A stretch of 64,000 bases of DNA from Robbsia andropogonis (GTDB taxonomy: Bacteria; Pseudomonadota; Gammaproteobacteria; Burkholderiales; Burkholderiaceae): NCBI RefSeq assembly GCF_000970345.1, contig NZ_LAQU01000027.1:1-64000 (forward strand), in the 5' to 3' direction. Positions 37,130-47,311 of this stretch are shown here, in pieces. The translations under genes were made by a program, and so were the position numbers. Position 1 is the stretch's first letter, and every line of letters begins with the position of its first letter. The notes beneath the pieces are model-generated. The model was not told where the DNA came from. It ran no database searches and saw nothing but the letters and a program-made list of their open reading frames with translations.

Positions 37130-37490
37130 TTATGCGGTAAACAACCCGTCGATGTTGCATACAAGGTGCGAGGGCAAGCGCTGCAGGACGTCTTTGAGAT
37201 AGGCGTTAGGATCATGCCGGTTGAAAACGCCAATACTCGGGCTTTGGCTGCAGGATAACTGCGAAGCTGATCCGTCACGATGCCGCCAGCGCCCGGGTGC
37301 CGTATCTATTCGTAGCTGGCGACCACGCCGCGCTCGCGCAACAATTCTTCGATACGGCGAAAACGCAACGAGAGCCGGAAATACCAGCGCACTACGAGGC
37401 TTATGAACGCCGGCAGGAAGCGATGGTCGTGATAAATAGACGAGGTTTTCACGCGTCAAGCTTACCCTACCGCTTCGACAACGTGACAAT
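37130..37490 (-). pseudogene. IS66 C-terminal end fused to IS6 N-terminal relic
   Basis: Minus-strand frames near 37385-37470 give the IS6 transposase start (KTSSIYHDHRFLPAFISLVV and RRIEELLRERGVVAS). Further down, NRHDPNAYLKDVLQRLPSH ending near 37131 is the C-terminal signature of IS66 transposases. Neither element is complete. Confidence 0.7.
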
Positions 37491-37617
37491 ACCTTAGCCA
37501 GCGATACCGTACCGGTTGATGTTCAATCCTTAACTCAACGTACTGGGATAATAAGGGAGATTAAAAGATGTCACCGTCAATCGGTTATCCAACGAATAAC
37601 GACGATCACTGACAAGA

Positions 37618-39162
37618 TTACGTTTTAAAAACGCTTACTACTTCCACGAGCTGCTTTGCCTGTCCTTCCAGACTATTAGCTGCGGCAGCCATCTGGTCGA
37701 CCAACGTCGCATTTTGGTGAGTTGCTCGGTCCATTTGAACCACTGCTTGCCCCACCTGTGAAACGCTTGAACTCTGTTCGTTGCTTGCAGTGCTAATCTC
37801 GCTCATGAGATGTGTGACGGTTTTAATGCTGCTCACGACTTCCTGCATTGTCGTCCCAGCTTCATCGACCAGCGCGGACCCTTGTTCAACACGGCTAACA
37901 CTTACCGTGATGAGGGCTTTGATTTCACTGGCTGCTTCGGCTGAACGTTTTGCCAAAGAGCGCACCTCACCAGCCACCACTGCAAAGCCTCGCCCTTGCG
38001 GCCCGGCACGCGCCGCTTCTACGGCGGCATTTAATGAGAGGATATTGGTCTGAAACGCAATGCCGTCGATGAGGCTGATGATGTCTGAGATTTTCTTTGA
38101 GGATTCGTTGATTTCCTTCATGGCTTCCACCACTTTGGAAACGACCGCGCCTCCTTTTATGGCGATGCCGGATGCACTTTGTGAGAGTTGGCTGGCCTTT
38201 AATGCATTGTCTGCATTTTGCTTGACGGTTGACCCAAGCTCCTCCATTGAAGCGGCGGCCTCTTGTAGGGCGCTAGCCTGGTTCTCCGTGCGAGCCGATA
38301 AGTCTGCGTTGCCTTGCACGATCTCACTGCTCGCATTTGAAACGGATTCGGACCCCTGTCGCACTTGGGAGACTATCTGCAATAAGCTAGTCTGCATTGT
38401 CCCTAGTGAAGCCAGTACGCTACCAAGTGGAGCGGTGTCCGCTCCTCGTACTGGAATCAAGTTGCCGGTCGCACAGTTATGAGCCGCCTGCCGTAATTCG
38501 TCAGGCTCTGCGCCCAGCGACCGCACGAGATCACGGGTGATAAGCCAACCGGCGAATCCGCTGACCAAGGCGATCGCTAACGTCAATTCGATCATCGAAT
38601 GAACGCCTGAAGCCGCTTTATCGGTCGATTGCTTGGATAGATTTTCGGACAGATCCATCTGCAATTGCAACGAGTCATCGACGGCCTTGAATAGAGGCAT
38701 CTGACGATCACGCATCTCGCCAATCAATTGCTTGTTCGCGGCATCGATATCACCCTTATAGGCTAACGCTACCGTCTTATCCAAAGCATCATTGAATGGG
38801 CCAATCAGGTCGCTGACACTTCCTATTAAATCGCGGGCACTTTGAGGAGATATGGTGCCGATTAAAGAATCGATTATTTGCTTATTTAGATTCTTGATAT
38901 TTTGCGCTTTTTTTAACTCGCCGTCGCGAAATGTTTGATCTCTGCTGATGAGAATATTGCGAACTTGATGCCCTTGCGCATTAAGGTTGTTTCGAAGTTG
39001 TTGGAGTTGACTTATTTTGATTAATCTGTCCGTTGCTACTTCATTCACGGCCACCGCCAGCGAATTCATTCGTAGCGCAGCGTAAGTTGCAAGTAATATG
39101 CTAAGGATTACACATAAACCAAATCCAAATGCGAGACGCGAAGATAATGTTGTGTTTTTCAT
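37618..39162 (-). CDS. Methyl-accepting chemotaxis protein, four-helix-bundle sensor
   Basis: A 514-residue Tar/Tsr-type chemoreceptor. Helix TM1 lies near residues 10-29 ([20 protein letters not shown]) and TM2 near 193-212 ([17 protein letters not shown]), enclosing a periplasmic four-helix bundle of about 165 residues. A HAMP linker ([13 protein letters not shown]) and a full-length signalling hairpin follow, with the tip sequence [26 protein letters not shown]. There is no C-terminal NWETF-like tether for CheR/CheB. Ligand unknown. It stands alone between IS debris on both sides. Confidence 0.93.
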   Translation of the reverse strand: MKNTTLSSRLAFGFGLCVILSILLATYAALRMNSLAVAVNEVATDRLIKISQLQQLRNNLNAQGHQVRNILISRDQTFRDGELKKAQNIKNLNKQIIDSLIGTISPQSARDLIGSVSDLIGPFNDALDKTVALAYKGDIDAANKQLIGEMRDRQMPLFKAVDDSLQLQMDLSENLSKQSTDKAASGVHSMIELTLAIALVSGFAGWLITRDLVRSLGAEPDELRQAAHNCATGNLIPVRGADTAPLGSVLASLGTMQTSLLQIVSQVRQGSESVSNASSEIVQGNADLSARTENQASALQEAAASMEELGSTVKQNADNALKASQLSQSASGIAIKGGAVVSKVVEAMKEINESSKKISDIISLIDGIAFQTNILSLNAAVEAARAGPQGRGFAVVAGEVRSLAKRSAEAASEIKALITVSVSRVEQGSALVDEAGTTMQEVVSSIKTVTHLMSEISTASNEQSSSVSQVGQAVVQMDRATHQNATLVDQMAAAANSLEGQAKQLVEVVSVFKT

Positions 39163-39929
39163 TAGGCAATTCTTTTATTGTTTAGGAATATTTATAATAA
39201 TTGCCAAACCTACGTTTTCACTTCAGATTCATCAAACATCATACCTTTTGCCCAAATCGCCACGTGAGAGGAGGCCCATTGTGTTGCACCGGACGTATCG
39301 TCCGATCGACTATGTGGATGGTAGTTCTGTTTAGCCTTGGAAGGTAGCTTTATTCAACCAAGTAAAGCGATATGTGGTGGACCAACCACGCCGGATCGAG
39401 TCGCTTTGGACATGCAGGCACTGCCACGTTAGCAAAGCGATCCGGTAAGCTAGGCAGATGAGATCCTCGTCCATTTATCGCGGCCGCCCGCGTGAATAAC
39501 CGCGCAGAAAACAACCATCAACCGACCCGAGCGCGCAGGCGCCGCATGCGCGGCTTCAGGGATCGGCGACGCGCCCAGCGTTTCCTTTAGAGCTTCGGTC
39601 CGATTCGACAGCATTTTGCTCTGAACAGGCACCGGGTGGCGTGGCCGAACATCGCAGCCTGCTTACCGGTCGCTTCGAATCGCGGCGGCAGGTCACCTGC
39701 GACGGCCAAAATCCGTCCTCGTTTTGTGCCGCGGCAGCAACAACCGGTTTTTTAGACCACGCTCGGTAACGTGACCATGCCTCTGAACCATAGCTGCGAG
39801 GAGCATTTCACGCCCTTGCTCCTGGCGTTGGACGCAACGGACGTGGACGAACCGGTTTAGGTGATCGATGACCACGTCACGTATGGCGTGCCAGCCATGA
39901 AGTCGTATGTGATCAGTTAGTCTAAGGGG
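39163..39929. other. IS-derived debris, no supported gene
   Basis: Contains the inverted copy of the 120-bp repeat seen at 35.74 kb (39500-39615), and at 39690-39880 a segment with GGCCAAAATCCGTCCTCGTT that also occurs in altered form near 17.57 kb and, inverted, 52.59 kb. Frames are short. The family of the source element was not recognised. Confidence 0.45.
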
Positions 39930-40758
39930 CTATACATTGTCGACTGCAAGCGAAATGGCCTTATCGGCCTCCAGCGACTGCAACCGTTCGGTCAGTCCCT
40001 TGCTGATCGATGAATAAGCCGTTCCTCCTAAAGCAAGTCTTAACGGTACTTCCTCCTTGTCGGCCATGTCGATCAATGTCTCGACAACTTGTTCAGCTCG
40101 GCTGAAATGCGCAAATGCGTCGTCGCGGATCGCGTGACGCACTTCGCCAGCAGCGGTGTTTTCATAGCTATCCATCGACACTGCGTGATCGAGACCTGCG
40201 CCGAATTGGGTCGTGGTGGGGCCGGGTTCGGCGATGAGAAAGTCGATGCCGAAAGGAGCCACTTCCTGGCTGACCGATTGTATAAATCCTTCAATGCCCC
40301 ATTTCGTCGCATGATAAAGACTGAAATTGGGATAAGCGATCGGACCGCCTTCGGACGACACCTGGATGATACGTCTACCCCCCCCGCGCGCGCATACGCG
40401 GCAGTAGTGCGCGAATGACGTGGATTGAGCCGGTCAGATTGGTTGCAATTTGTAGGTCGATCTGTGCGTTGCTGACCTCTTCTCCCGCACCGAATGAGCC
40501 GTAGGTGGCGTTACTGACGGCCACATCGATGCGGCCGAAATGCGCGAATGCATCCGCAACGGCGGTTTTGATCTGTGCGGGTTCGGTAAGATCGAGCATT
40601 AGCACATACAACTGTTACCCATAACCCGCTTGCATATCGTCCAACGCGCCGGGTTGGCGCAGGGTGGCCGCAAGGCTATCGCCGAGCGCCAGCAAGCGTG
40701 CCACCATTTCGCGACCGAGACCCGTCGATGTGCCCGTAGTAAGCTAATCTTTGCGCAT
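39930..40758 (-). pseudogene. Short-chain dehydrogenase, dead (two stops, one frameshift)
   Basis: A start with a strong ribosome site (GGAGAAAGGAACT before the ATG at 40758) leads at once into a TAG at the fifth codon. The frame goes on with TTGTSTGLGREMVARLL, the NAD(P)-binding motif, meets a TAA after MQAGYG, continues with LDLTEPAQIKTAVADAF, and then shifts frame at a run of eight C (eight G on the coding strand) near 40378-40385. The active-site part LYHATKWGIEGF (Tyr-x3-Lys) and the C-terminus follow in the new frame. It is divergent from the broken LysR gene, a common regulator/oxidoreductase pairing. Confidence 0.85.
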
Positions 40759-40856
40759 AGTTCCTTTCTCCTCGTGCGATGCAAACAATGATAGGCGCGA
40801 GCGGTTATTATGTTAATAATCATTAAATACACTGCATCAGTGAAAATATTTCAGCA

Positions 40857-42716
40857 GTGAAACGCCCGACACTCGACGATATGAACGCGCTGATGATAGT
40901 GGCTGAGCATCGCGGTTTCTGACGCGCCGCAGACCGGTTCGGTCTGCCGCCGTCGTCGCTGAGTCATACGATCAGAGGCCTGGAAGAAGCGTTGGGCACG
41001 CGGTTGTTGAATCGCACGACGCGGAGCGTGTCGCTGACGGAGGCGGGCAAGCAATTTATGGACAGCATCGTGCCATGGCTAATGCAGTTGCGTGGTGCCT
41101 CGGATGACTTCACGGGCGAAAAAGGGCGTTTGACGGGGACATTACGGATCAATGGCGACAAGTCTGCGTTTCGGTTGTTGCTTGCATCGGTCGTGCCGGC
41201 ATTGCTAAGAAGGCATCCAGATGTTCAGCTTGATCTGGTAGCGGACGGCCGATTCGTCGATATCGTGGCGCAGGGTTTCGATGCCGGCATTCGTCTGGCG
41301 GAAGCGGTGCCGAAAGACATGATCGCCGTGCCGTTGAGCGTGGATACGCAATTCATCGCGGTTGCGGCGCCCAGATATCTTAAAAATAACGCGCCGTAGT
41401 ACGCAATGGCTACCTGCCGCAGCGCGAAGTGTTGACGGGGGCTGGCCCGATTCCGGTGAAGGTGCCGAAGGTTCGTGATCGATCAGGATCGGGTGTGAAG
41501 TTCAATTCATCGATTGTGCCGCCGTATGTGAGGAAGTCGCCGCGCGTGAGTGCCGCGCTGCCGTGGCTGTATTTGAAGGGCATTTCGACAGGCGACATGA
41601 GCGAAGCGCTGGGCGTGCTGCTGGGCGAGGACGCCAAGGGACTGTCGGCGAACGTGGTAAGTCGCCTGAAGGCGCAATGGGCCGATGAGCATGCCAGTTG
41701 GAGCCGGCGTGATCTGTCGAAATCGCGCTACGTCTATTGGTGGGTCGACGGCCTTCATACCGGCCTGCGTAGTGAGAACTCGGACGGGCAGTGCCTGCTG
41801 GTGATCATCGGTGTGAGGCCGGATGGGCGTAAGGAGCGTGTGGCAATCGGTGACGGGTATCGCGAGTCGAAGGCGTCATGGCAGGAGCTGCTGCTCGACT
41901 GAAGGGGCGTGGCCAGCAGGCCGGCCCACTACTGGCCGTCGGCGAGCGCGATGGGTTTCTGGGCTGCACTGGAAGAGGTGTTCCCTGCGACGCGATGCCA
42001 GCGCTGCTGGTTCCACAAGATGGGCAACGTGCTCAATGCGCTGCCGAAGTCGCTACAGGGGCGCGCAAAGGCAGACCTGCAGGCGATCTGGATGGCCGCA
42101 ACGCGGGCCGACGCATACGCCGCGTTCGATCGTTTCGTGACGGTCTATGCGGCGAAATATCCGAAGGCGAGCGAAACGCTGAAGAAGGACCGGGAGAGCC
42201 TGCTGGCCTTTTACGAATTCCCGGCTGAGCACTGGCAGCATTTGCGCACGACGAATGCGATTGAGTCGACGTTCGCGACCGTGCGCCAACGGACTACTCG
42301 TACGCGCAACTGTGTATCGCGACCAACCTTCCTCGGTCTGGCATTCAAGCTGATCGAGGAAGCCGAGAAAACTTGGCGCCGCATCAACGGCCCTGAACAG
42401 ATCAAGCTGTTGCTGGATGGCATTGCCTTCAGGGACGGCGAACCGGTGCAAGGCGATCAACCGGTTCAGCAGAAACTCGCCGCTTGAAATCACGCGCCTT
42501 TAGACTGCCCATACACCAGTCTTGACATTAGCTCGCCGGGCTTGGGCCCGCGTATGTGCCGGAAAGCTATGCGCAGGCTGCGCTGAGCGATGGCGCCTTA
42601 GTGACGGTTTTGGCGGACTGGTGTCCGCGCATACCGGGTTTGTGCCTCTATTTTCCGAGCAGCCGGCTAGTGCCGCCAAATTTGCGGGCGTTCATCGACA
42701 TCATCCGCGGAGAATA
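40857..42716 (+). pseudogene. LysR-family regulator interrupted by IS256 sequence
   Basis: The 5' part (from the GTG at 40857) reads KRPTLDDMNALMIVAEHRGF, a stop where an alanine or serine codon is expected, then RAADRFGLPPSSLSHTIRGL (the helix-turn-helix) and the first half of the effector domain to APRYLKNNAP at 41398. IS256 sequence begins there. The C-terminal 58 residues resume at 42541 with LGPAYVPESYAQAALSDG and end in LRAFIDIIRGE at 42716. About 60 residues in between are lost. Both the stop and the insertion kill the gene. Confidence 0.8.
41401..42487 (+). pseudogene. IS256-family transposase, lacking N-terminus and frameshifted
   Basis: Starting in the middle of the family sequence (RNGYLPQREVLTGAGPIPVK), it includes YVYWWVDGLHTGLR with the first catalytic Asp, WFHKMGNVLNALPKS with the region of the second, and NAIESTFATVRQRT with the last Glu. 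The frame breaks near 41885-41905, where the stop after WQELLLD is followed by the +1/-1 frame. The missing first about 60 residues are of the type kept at 1.98-2.3 kb, on the opposite strand. Confidence 0.88.
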
Positions 42717-42892
42717 AGTCGGGATTATAGGCAATCAGCTGCCGTAAACGTTAAGCACACCTGGATCGAGTAGATGCCCGTATCGTAACCGGGATTGTCG
42801 GATTTTATCACCCGCTCCCACACTCTTCGCTATGCTACGGCTACTGTCGCATAGCGACGGCCCCATTTTGCAAAGTTTGGCAAACCTTTGTA

Positions 42893-44236
42893 TCAGCCGC
42901 CCAGGCTGTTTAGGGCAACGCGGAGCTTAGCTCGTGCCCGGTGCATACGTGCTTTTACCGTCGTAACAGGGCAATCGGTTATCCGCGCGATCTCCTCGAC
43001 CGAGTGGCCAAGGATATAAGCCAACGTCATTGTGACGCGTTGTTCCTCAGGTAAAAGATCTAATGCTTTGCTGAGAATATCTGATAGATCATAGTCGGGA
43101 GAGTTTTGAATCATTAATTCCGTATCTAGCAGCTCGAATTCGTCGCGCCGATTGTTGCGCAGAGTTTGAAGTGCACAGCGGTAAGCGATGCTTGTAATCC
43201 AGGTGGAAACACTGGAATCACCGCGAAAGTCTTTCGCTTTTCGCCATACGACCATGAATGCATCGTTCACAATCTCGTTTTGTAGCTCAGATTTCCAAGT
43301 GAGACGGCTTAGAAAACGCGTGATGCGTCGCCGGTGGAGATGGTACAACCGCGCCAGAGCCGACGAATCGCCCCTTCCGACACAGTCGACGAGCCACCGT
43401 TCGTGACTCATTGTGTTGGGTTGGTTATGCAATCCCGGCGCCGTTGTAGATATCTGCTGTGTTACTTTTGCTATCTCGTTGCGTGCGATTTCGTAGGCGC
43501 GGTGATCCCCAATCTCGAGCATCGCACCGACGATGCCAGTAATCTCTCCATTGTCGTCATAAACCACGCCTTTATGGAAACGCACAGCACGTACGTCGCC
43601 AGCACCGTTGCGAACACCGGTGACATATACTTGCACACCCCCTTTTTCTAGTAAATCGAGGTCCGCTTTGTGATAGGCGACAGCGAGGTTCGATGGCGAC
43701 ACCTCGTAGACGGTCTTGCCAACGATAGCCGACCGATGCATGTCGAGAAAATTTTCGAATATGTCATTGCACCCCATGTAGAGTCCATTTGCGTCCTTAA
43801 AATACACGGGGGATACCATGCCGTCCGCATGACTCTGCAACGCCGAGAAATTGGCAACCCCGTCGCGCGCGAACCGCATCAATCTTAATTGATCACGGGC
43901 GCGAGATATGATTGGCTCTGGCTCTAGCAGGTCAATCTCGGTCACAACGTCGTTGGCGCCGCTGGCGATAAGTGAAACGATCCTCTCCGCGGAAGCATCC
44001 CTTTGCACGGCGATTAGATAACATTGGTCGTCGCCTCGATGCAATAACTTGGTGATTTGGTCGCCGGAATCGGTGCAAGTGCAATCGACGAAGATAATCG
44101 CCGGAAATAACTTGTCGGTGTTGATGTCGCTGAGATTCCGAGCACCGCAGCGTTGTAACGCAGAAGAAAAAGGGCGATCAACGGGACTCGACCAAAAAAT
44201 ATCTACATTCAAATTTACGTCGAGCGTCTGAATCAT
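42893..44236 (-). CDS. Receiver-like/PAS/ECF sigma factor fusion
   Basis: A 447-residue cytoplasmic protein; GAGGA seven bases before the ATG at 44236. Residues 1-120 form a response-regulator-like domain: AIIFVDCTC with Asp51 at the phospho-site position, then LIAVQRDASAERIVSLIASGANDVV. A PAS domain follows at about 135-245 (VYFKDANGLYMGCNDIFENFL, then KGVVYDDNGEITGIVGAMLEIG). The C-terminus is an ECF-type sigma factor: sigma-2 at about 280-350 (ALARLYHLHRRRITRFL, EIVNDAFMVVWRKA) and sigma-4 at about 385-440 (LPEEQRVTMTLAYILGHSVE, TVKARMHRARAKLR). No anti-sigma gene is adjacent. The fused sensors probably control promoter recruitment directly. Confidence 0.85.
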   Translation of the reverse strand: MIQTLDVNLNVDIFWSSPVDRPFSSALQRCGARNLSDINTDKLFPAIIFVDCTCTDSGDQITKLLHRGDDQCYLIAVQRDASAERIVSLIASGANDVVTEIDLLEPEPIISRARDQLRLMRFARDGVANFSALQSHADGMVSPVYFKDANGLYMGCNDIFENFLDMHRSAIVGKTVYEVSPSNLAVAYHKADLDLLEKGGVQVYVTGVRNGAGDVRAVRFHKGVVYDDNGEITGIVGAMLEIGDHRAYEIARNEIAKVTQQISTTAPGLHNQPNTMSHERWLVDCVGRGDSSALARLYHLHRRRITRFLSRLTWKSELQNEIVNDAFMVVWRKAKDFRGDSSVSTWITSIAYRCALQTLRNNRRDEFELLDTELMIQNSPDYDLSDILSKALDLLPEEQRVTMTLAYILGHSVEEIARITDCPVTTVKARMHRARAKLRVALNSLGG

Positions 44237-44324
44237 TTTTTTTCCTCATTTTTGGTCTCTGCGCGGCTCGCGATGAATCACAGAATGACTTCGATGAGGT
44301 TCCTCGGTTTATAAATCTGGAATT

Positions 44325-44576
44325 TCATGGCATGGCATGCCATGTCGTCCTACGTCTTAAATCCGTTGTGACCGCAGCTGCAGTATTCGCATCGATCTTG
44401 TATCTCTGCAGGAACAGAGTCGCTGAGATCTTGTCCGCAAGCTCTCTCCTAGGCGTGGATGGCGCATTTATTGAGAGGTAACCCCGAGCTTTGTGCACTT
44501 CTAGCATAGGATTTTTGTCATCAAACTTGCGCTTGCTCAATAGCGTCATTTTTTCATCGTGCAAAGTACTGTGCAT
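44325..44576 (-). CDS. Hypothetical small protein (83 aa)
   Basis: A frame upstream of and on the same strand as the sensor-sigma gene, beginning MHSTLHDEKMTLLSKRKF. It is hydrophilic, with a middle segment RRELADKISATLFLQRYKID that could be helical. There is no strong ribosome site and no recognised family. It may be a real small gene or chance coding. Confidence 0.3.
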   Translation of the reverse strand: MHSTLHDEKMTLLSKRKFDDKNPMLEVHKARGYLSINAPSTPRRELADKISATLFLQRYKIDANTAAAVTTDLRRRTTWHAMP

Positions 44577-44743
44577 CCGTTGTTAGCGCGGATTCGCACT
44601 AGAGCCAATAGGCACTTAAGGCACCTAGTCGTTTGCTATCTCGAAAATCAGGCTTAAGCGATGACGCCAAACATCGGCATCATCTTTGCGCTTCCAGCAA
44701 CATTACGCTTTGTCACAAAAAAATTGCTGGAAGATGACAAAAA

Positions 44744-47293
44744 TCAGGATTTCTCCAGCTGCAACGATGACCATGTTCCTCGCGAATACCGCAATAAGCC
44801 TGATTCATGGAAGCGCCAAAGATACAGCCACCCGTTGTCTAGCAATTGTTTCAAAACCTCGTGCTTTGCAATCACCGCGTCGATAGCGGTCTGGGGGGCG
44901 TCGATCACCACAGTTAGCCGCAATGGTTCGTGCACCCAGTAGTGGCCGTCATGCAAAGACTGGCGGGAAAGGCCGATACGCAAATCGCCGCCGTTTCCCT
45001 CAAAGACGCCTATTGCTCCGCCCACTACGTTATGCAGCAGTTTATTGCCGCTGCCTAACCTGCTCGGGTCACAAGTAGAAGCGTGGTATTGCCAATTTAT
45101 CCAATGGGTAACCAACATTGGCGCCGTCATCAACATTTCCAGCAAGCTATTGTCAGGATCGAGATCGGCTTCGTAATCGTGCAAGAAGCAGCGGCCGTTA
45201 AGTATAGCGCCCTGCGTGCGTTTGCGCGACGCTATGACAAAGGCTGCGTTGCCCGCAAGCCCCCATTCGGGCCGGGTTTGTGCGCCATCGTTGGCCCGGC
45301 GAGACAACTGTAGCAGCAGGGTATCGCTAGGTGCGTGCGGGTTCAGTTGCAGAGCCGGGGCGCGTTCGCGCCTTACTTGGTCGCTAGCGTGTGCGAACAC
45401 GACCTGCAGGCGCTCCCATTTTTGGCGTGATTGGGATGTCAGCAGATCCAGGTCGAACCCCTCAATGGCATCGGTCGCGGTATTGTGCAGGCAGGCGATA
45501 AAGGTCGTGCTGTCGGGAATGTCGACGCCCACGCCACGTAGCCCGTGTCGCACAGCAGGATCGTTGAGTAGCAGCGCTAAGCTGCGTGCATTGACTTCGC
45601 CTGTTTGGCCGCAGCAAGCGCCACAATCGAGCGTGGCCGCGTGCGCGTTATTTGCGGACTGGCTCCCGTGCCCGACAAGTAGTACCAGGGATGCTAAGTT
45701 TCGCTTCAACCCCATAGCGTGTAGCACGCGTGCTGCCAGCGCGACCTGCGCGTCGACGTCAACTCCTACTAATTTAGGGCGGCATACTGCACGATAGCGC
45801 GCTGACACGCCGTGCAAATCATCTCTGGCCCGATCGCTATGACCGGGCTGTAACCAGCGGTTGAGTTTTCCGAGATAGCCAACACCTATGGCTTCGACAT
45901 ACGAAAATGCCGAGCTTGGCCAGCGACTGGCCGCTTGCCATCGGTGAGCCAGCGCCAACCGGCACTGGCGCGCACTGCTGGCAGCCTCCTGCATTACACC
46001 CTCGCGGGTACGGTCGGTGCTGTCAACGCCCATGATTTGGTCGGTGACCTCAAAAGACGGCGCGAGCAATCCTGGCAACTGGGGCCGCCGCGCCCTTGAA
46101 GCCAAAGGCGTGTAGGCGATAGGCAAACCAAAGAAACCGGCAAATCCGATGGTCTGAATGCCTGGCCACGTGGCCTCCAGCGCCCGGCGCATGGGCTCGC
46201 TGCGCACGTCGATACAGAAAGCGGCTTGAACTTCGATTTCCCGCGGCGGCAGGGGCGTTGAGCTGACGCTGTGCAGGTGTTGCGCCAGATCGCGCTGGTA
46301 GCCTGCTTCGAGAGCCACCTGCCAAATTTCGTCTATTAGTAGCGCGTTTTCTCCATTCTTGAGTAACTCCGGAGCGTCATTCCACGCTTGGCGCAATGCG
46401 GTGAACGCATCGCGGCTGGCGATGCTGTCTTTGGCGTCGAGCAAAAGCGCCCCCCAGGCAAGACGAATGGCCAGCAGGTGGCGCAGATCGGGCGTTTTCC
46501 CACCCTCCAGCCCTGCTTGCCAGTCGAGATAGGCGCACCAAGACGCCCATCCGTTTACTGTAAGCAACACTGACTCCAGATAGTCGGCCCACACCTCTTG
46601 GGGTAAGCCTAGGCGCTGCAGCACCCAGCGCTCTGCGTCTTCGGCACTGGCAGGTAACGCATCCACTGCAGCACCAAGCTTGGGCAGCCCCATCAACAAG
46701 CCAATACCGTGGTCGTGTTGCAGCGTTTCGCGCCAAAACGCGTACAAGTTTTGTGCGCGCTGCGGGCGCCAATCGGCCTGGTGCGCATCGAAGTAGGAGG
46801 CGCAGGTTTGGCTGACTTGGTGCGTAATGGCCTGGCGCCAACTAAGGCGGTGATTGCGAAAAGGGTCATTGTCCAGCACGTCAATCAACAATGGCAATTG
46901 CTTTACCGGTGAGGGCGATGCTAAGGCCTCGATACATTGTTGCGCCGTGATGTTTTGCCTTTGTGCCTCCGGCGTTTGGCACAAGGCCACGGCCAAGTCG
47001 GCATGGCTTATTCGTCCCGTCTGCCATGCACGCAACTGCTCATTGCGTGGCGGGAAGACTTGGATACCACCCAGTGCGGCCATGCGCGCAGCTACTTGGC
47101 GCACCGGCATCCCAATGCGCGACCAGTGGGGGTTGACGGCAATGGCACGGTCCAGAGGCCAGGCGGGGGCGATCGCGCGGCATGCCTGAGCGCAGGCTTG
47201 GTCGACCGCTGCGTGAAGGGCTCGCAAATCCGTGCTACTGCTGTTAGCCCGCTGCACAACTTCTGGGGGCACGTCGGTGGTCAAGGCATCCAT
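44744..47293 (-). CDS. dabA: DabA, inorganic carbon uptake subunit (DUF2309/UPF0753)
   Basis: An 849-residue cytoplasmic-side protein. GGAGAG seven bases before the ATG at 47293 supports the start. It has the beta-carbonic-anhydrase-like zinc site of DabA: Cys360 and Asp362 (AFCIDVRSEP), His542 (LVGHGSQS) and Cys557 (LDCGACCG), with the same spacing as the catalytic residues known in Halothiobacillus DabA. With DabB it forms the DAB complex, which hydrates CO2 to bicarbonate vectorially, driven by the cation gradient. dabB precedes it by 18 bp, so they form one operon. No carboxysome or RubisCO gene is in the window, so it probably feeds carboxylases of a heterotroph under low CO2. Confidence 0.93.
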   Translation of the reverse strand: MDALTTDVPPEVVQRANSSSTDLRALHAAVDQACAQACRAIAPAWPLDRAIAVNPHWSRIGMPVRQVAARMAALGGIQVFPPRNEQLRAWQTGRISHADLAVALCQTPEAQRQNITAQQCIEALASPSPVKQLPLLIDVLDNDPFRNHRLSWRQAITHQVSQTCASYFDAHQADWRPQRAQNLYAFWRETLQHDHGIGLLMGLPKLGAAVDALPASAEDAERWVLQRLGLPQEVWADYLESVLLTVNGWASWCAYLDWQAGLEGGKTPDLRHLLAIRLAWGALLLDAKDSIASRDAFTALRQAWNDAPELLKNGENALLIDEIWQVALEAGYQRDLAQHLHSVSSTPLPPREIEVQAAFCIDVRSEPMRRALEATWPGIQTIGFAGFFGLPIAYTPLASRARRPQLPGLLAPSFEVTDQIMGVDSTDRTREGVMQEAASSARQCRLALAHRWQAASRWPSSAFSYVEAIGVGYLGKLNRWLQPGHSDRARDDLHGVSARYRAVCRPKLVGVDVDAQVALAARVLHAMGLKRNLASLVLLVGHGSQSANNAHAATLDCGACCGQTGEVNARSLALLLNDPAVRHGLRGVGVDIPDSTTFIACLHNTATDAIEGFDLDLLTSQSRQKWERLQVVFAHASDQVRRERAPALQLNPHAPSDTLLLQLSRRANDGAQTRPEWGLAGNAAFVIASRKRTQGAILNGRCFLHDYEADLDPDNSLLEMLMTAPMLVTHWINWQYHASTCDPSRLGSGNKLLHNVVGGAIGVFEGNGGDLRIGLSRQSLHDGHYWVHEPLRLTVVIDAPQTAIDAVIAKHEVLKQLLDNGWLYLWRFHESGLLRYSRGTWSSLQLEKS

Positions 47294-47311
47294 TTTATAC
47301 TCTCCAGGGTA

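Noticed and set aside
40375-40390. Eight-G tract in the SDR gene as an active phase-variation switch
   Set aside because: Two further in-frame stop codons upstream keep the gene off whatever the tract length.
44691-44733. CTTCCAGCAA/TTGCTGGAAG inverted repeat after dabA as a terminator
   Set aside because: Loop is 23 nt and holds the T/A run itself, with no T-tract after the stem; not a typical terminator.
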